Below, in pieces: positions 14,106-14,198 of a stretch of 14,198 bases of DNA (position 1 is the stretch's first letter; each line of letters begins with the position of its first letter). Where the stretch lies: contig CAZZBW010000023.1 of NCBI GenBank assembly GCA_964653045.1, positions 1 through 14,198 of the forward strand. Reading direction: 5' to 3'. Source of the stretch: DAOOPX01 sp964653045 (GTDB lineage Bacteria; Patescibacteriota; Microgenomatia; UBA1400; PJMF01). The notes under the pieces are model-generated. The model made no database searches. It was not told the DNA's origin and saw nothing but the letters and a program-made list of their open reading frames with translations. The translations under genes and the position numbers were made by a program.

Positions 14106-14198
14106 AGTGTATCATACCACAAATAATCATATCTGTGCAAGTAGATGTTATAGGCACGCACTTTCCGGAAAATTACTTTGTACAAATTGCATAGGTGA

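Overview
This 14.2-kb window looks chromosomal. It comes from a bacterium with a streamlined genome, most plausibly a member of the Candidate Phyla Radiation (Patescibacteria), perhaps Microgenomates-like. That placement is an inference. It rests on tightly packed genes, several one-base TAATG gene overlaps, near-leaderless starts, a short RpoD and a divergent DnaG, and a small accessory set of surface proteins with a sortase. No rRNA or other phylogenetic marker is available to settle it. All 14 proteins read through with the standard code; 12 genes stop with TAA, 2 with TAG and none with TGA.

Layout. (1) 64-1737, minus: a membrane-anchored metzincin-type zinc metalloprotease. It is followed by a tRNA-Ser(GGA) gene (minus, 1870-1955) whose 3' end is duplicated 70 bp downstream, like an attachment-site remnant. 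(2) 2046-2726, plus: a multi-pass membrane protein, convergent with a cytochrome b5-like lipoprotein (2762-3196, minus). (3) 3270-5197, minus: a two-gene operon of a MazG-like nucleotide pyrophosphohydrolase and a large GT-C-like membrane protein, divergent from dnaG. (4) 5309-8890, plus: dnaG, then a CsoR-family repressor under its own operator-promoter, then trxA and trxB, overlapping by one base. (5) 8939-12202, plus: glutamate dehydrogenase, the housekeeping sigma factor rpoD, and an endonuclease/exonuclease/phosphatase-fold enzyme. (6) 12205-14042, minus: a modular surface protein with a C-terminal FADTG sorting signal, overlapping its probable cognate sortase.

How the genes fit together. 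DnaG and RpoD supply replication priming and basal transcription. The CsoR-like protein has Cys-Glu-Cys where copper sensors have Cys-His-Cys and sits directly before trxA-trxB, so a thiol or persulfide-responsive switch of the thioredoxin system is a reasonable hypothesis. The last operon encodes a sortase substrate with a predicted cystine-knot module together with the enzyme likely to anchor it.

The most unusual signal is structural. Coding sequences from 3.5 to 12.8 kb hold many perfect or near-perfect inverted repeats with 8-16 bp arms and 2-10 nt loops, in unrelated genes and with different sequences. They lie inside frames whose conserved protein motifs stay intact. My hand estimate is that about 0.1 stem of 10 bp or more with a 3-10 nt loop is expected by chance in this length, whereas about nine are visible. 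None is seen in the AT-richer metalloprotease gene.
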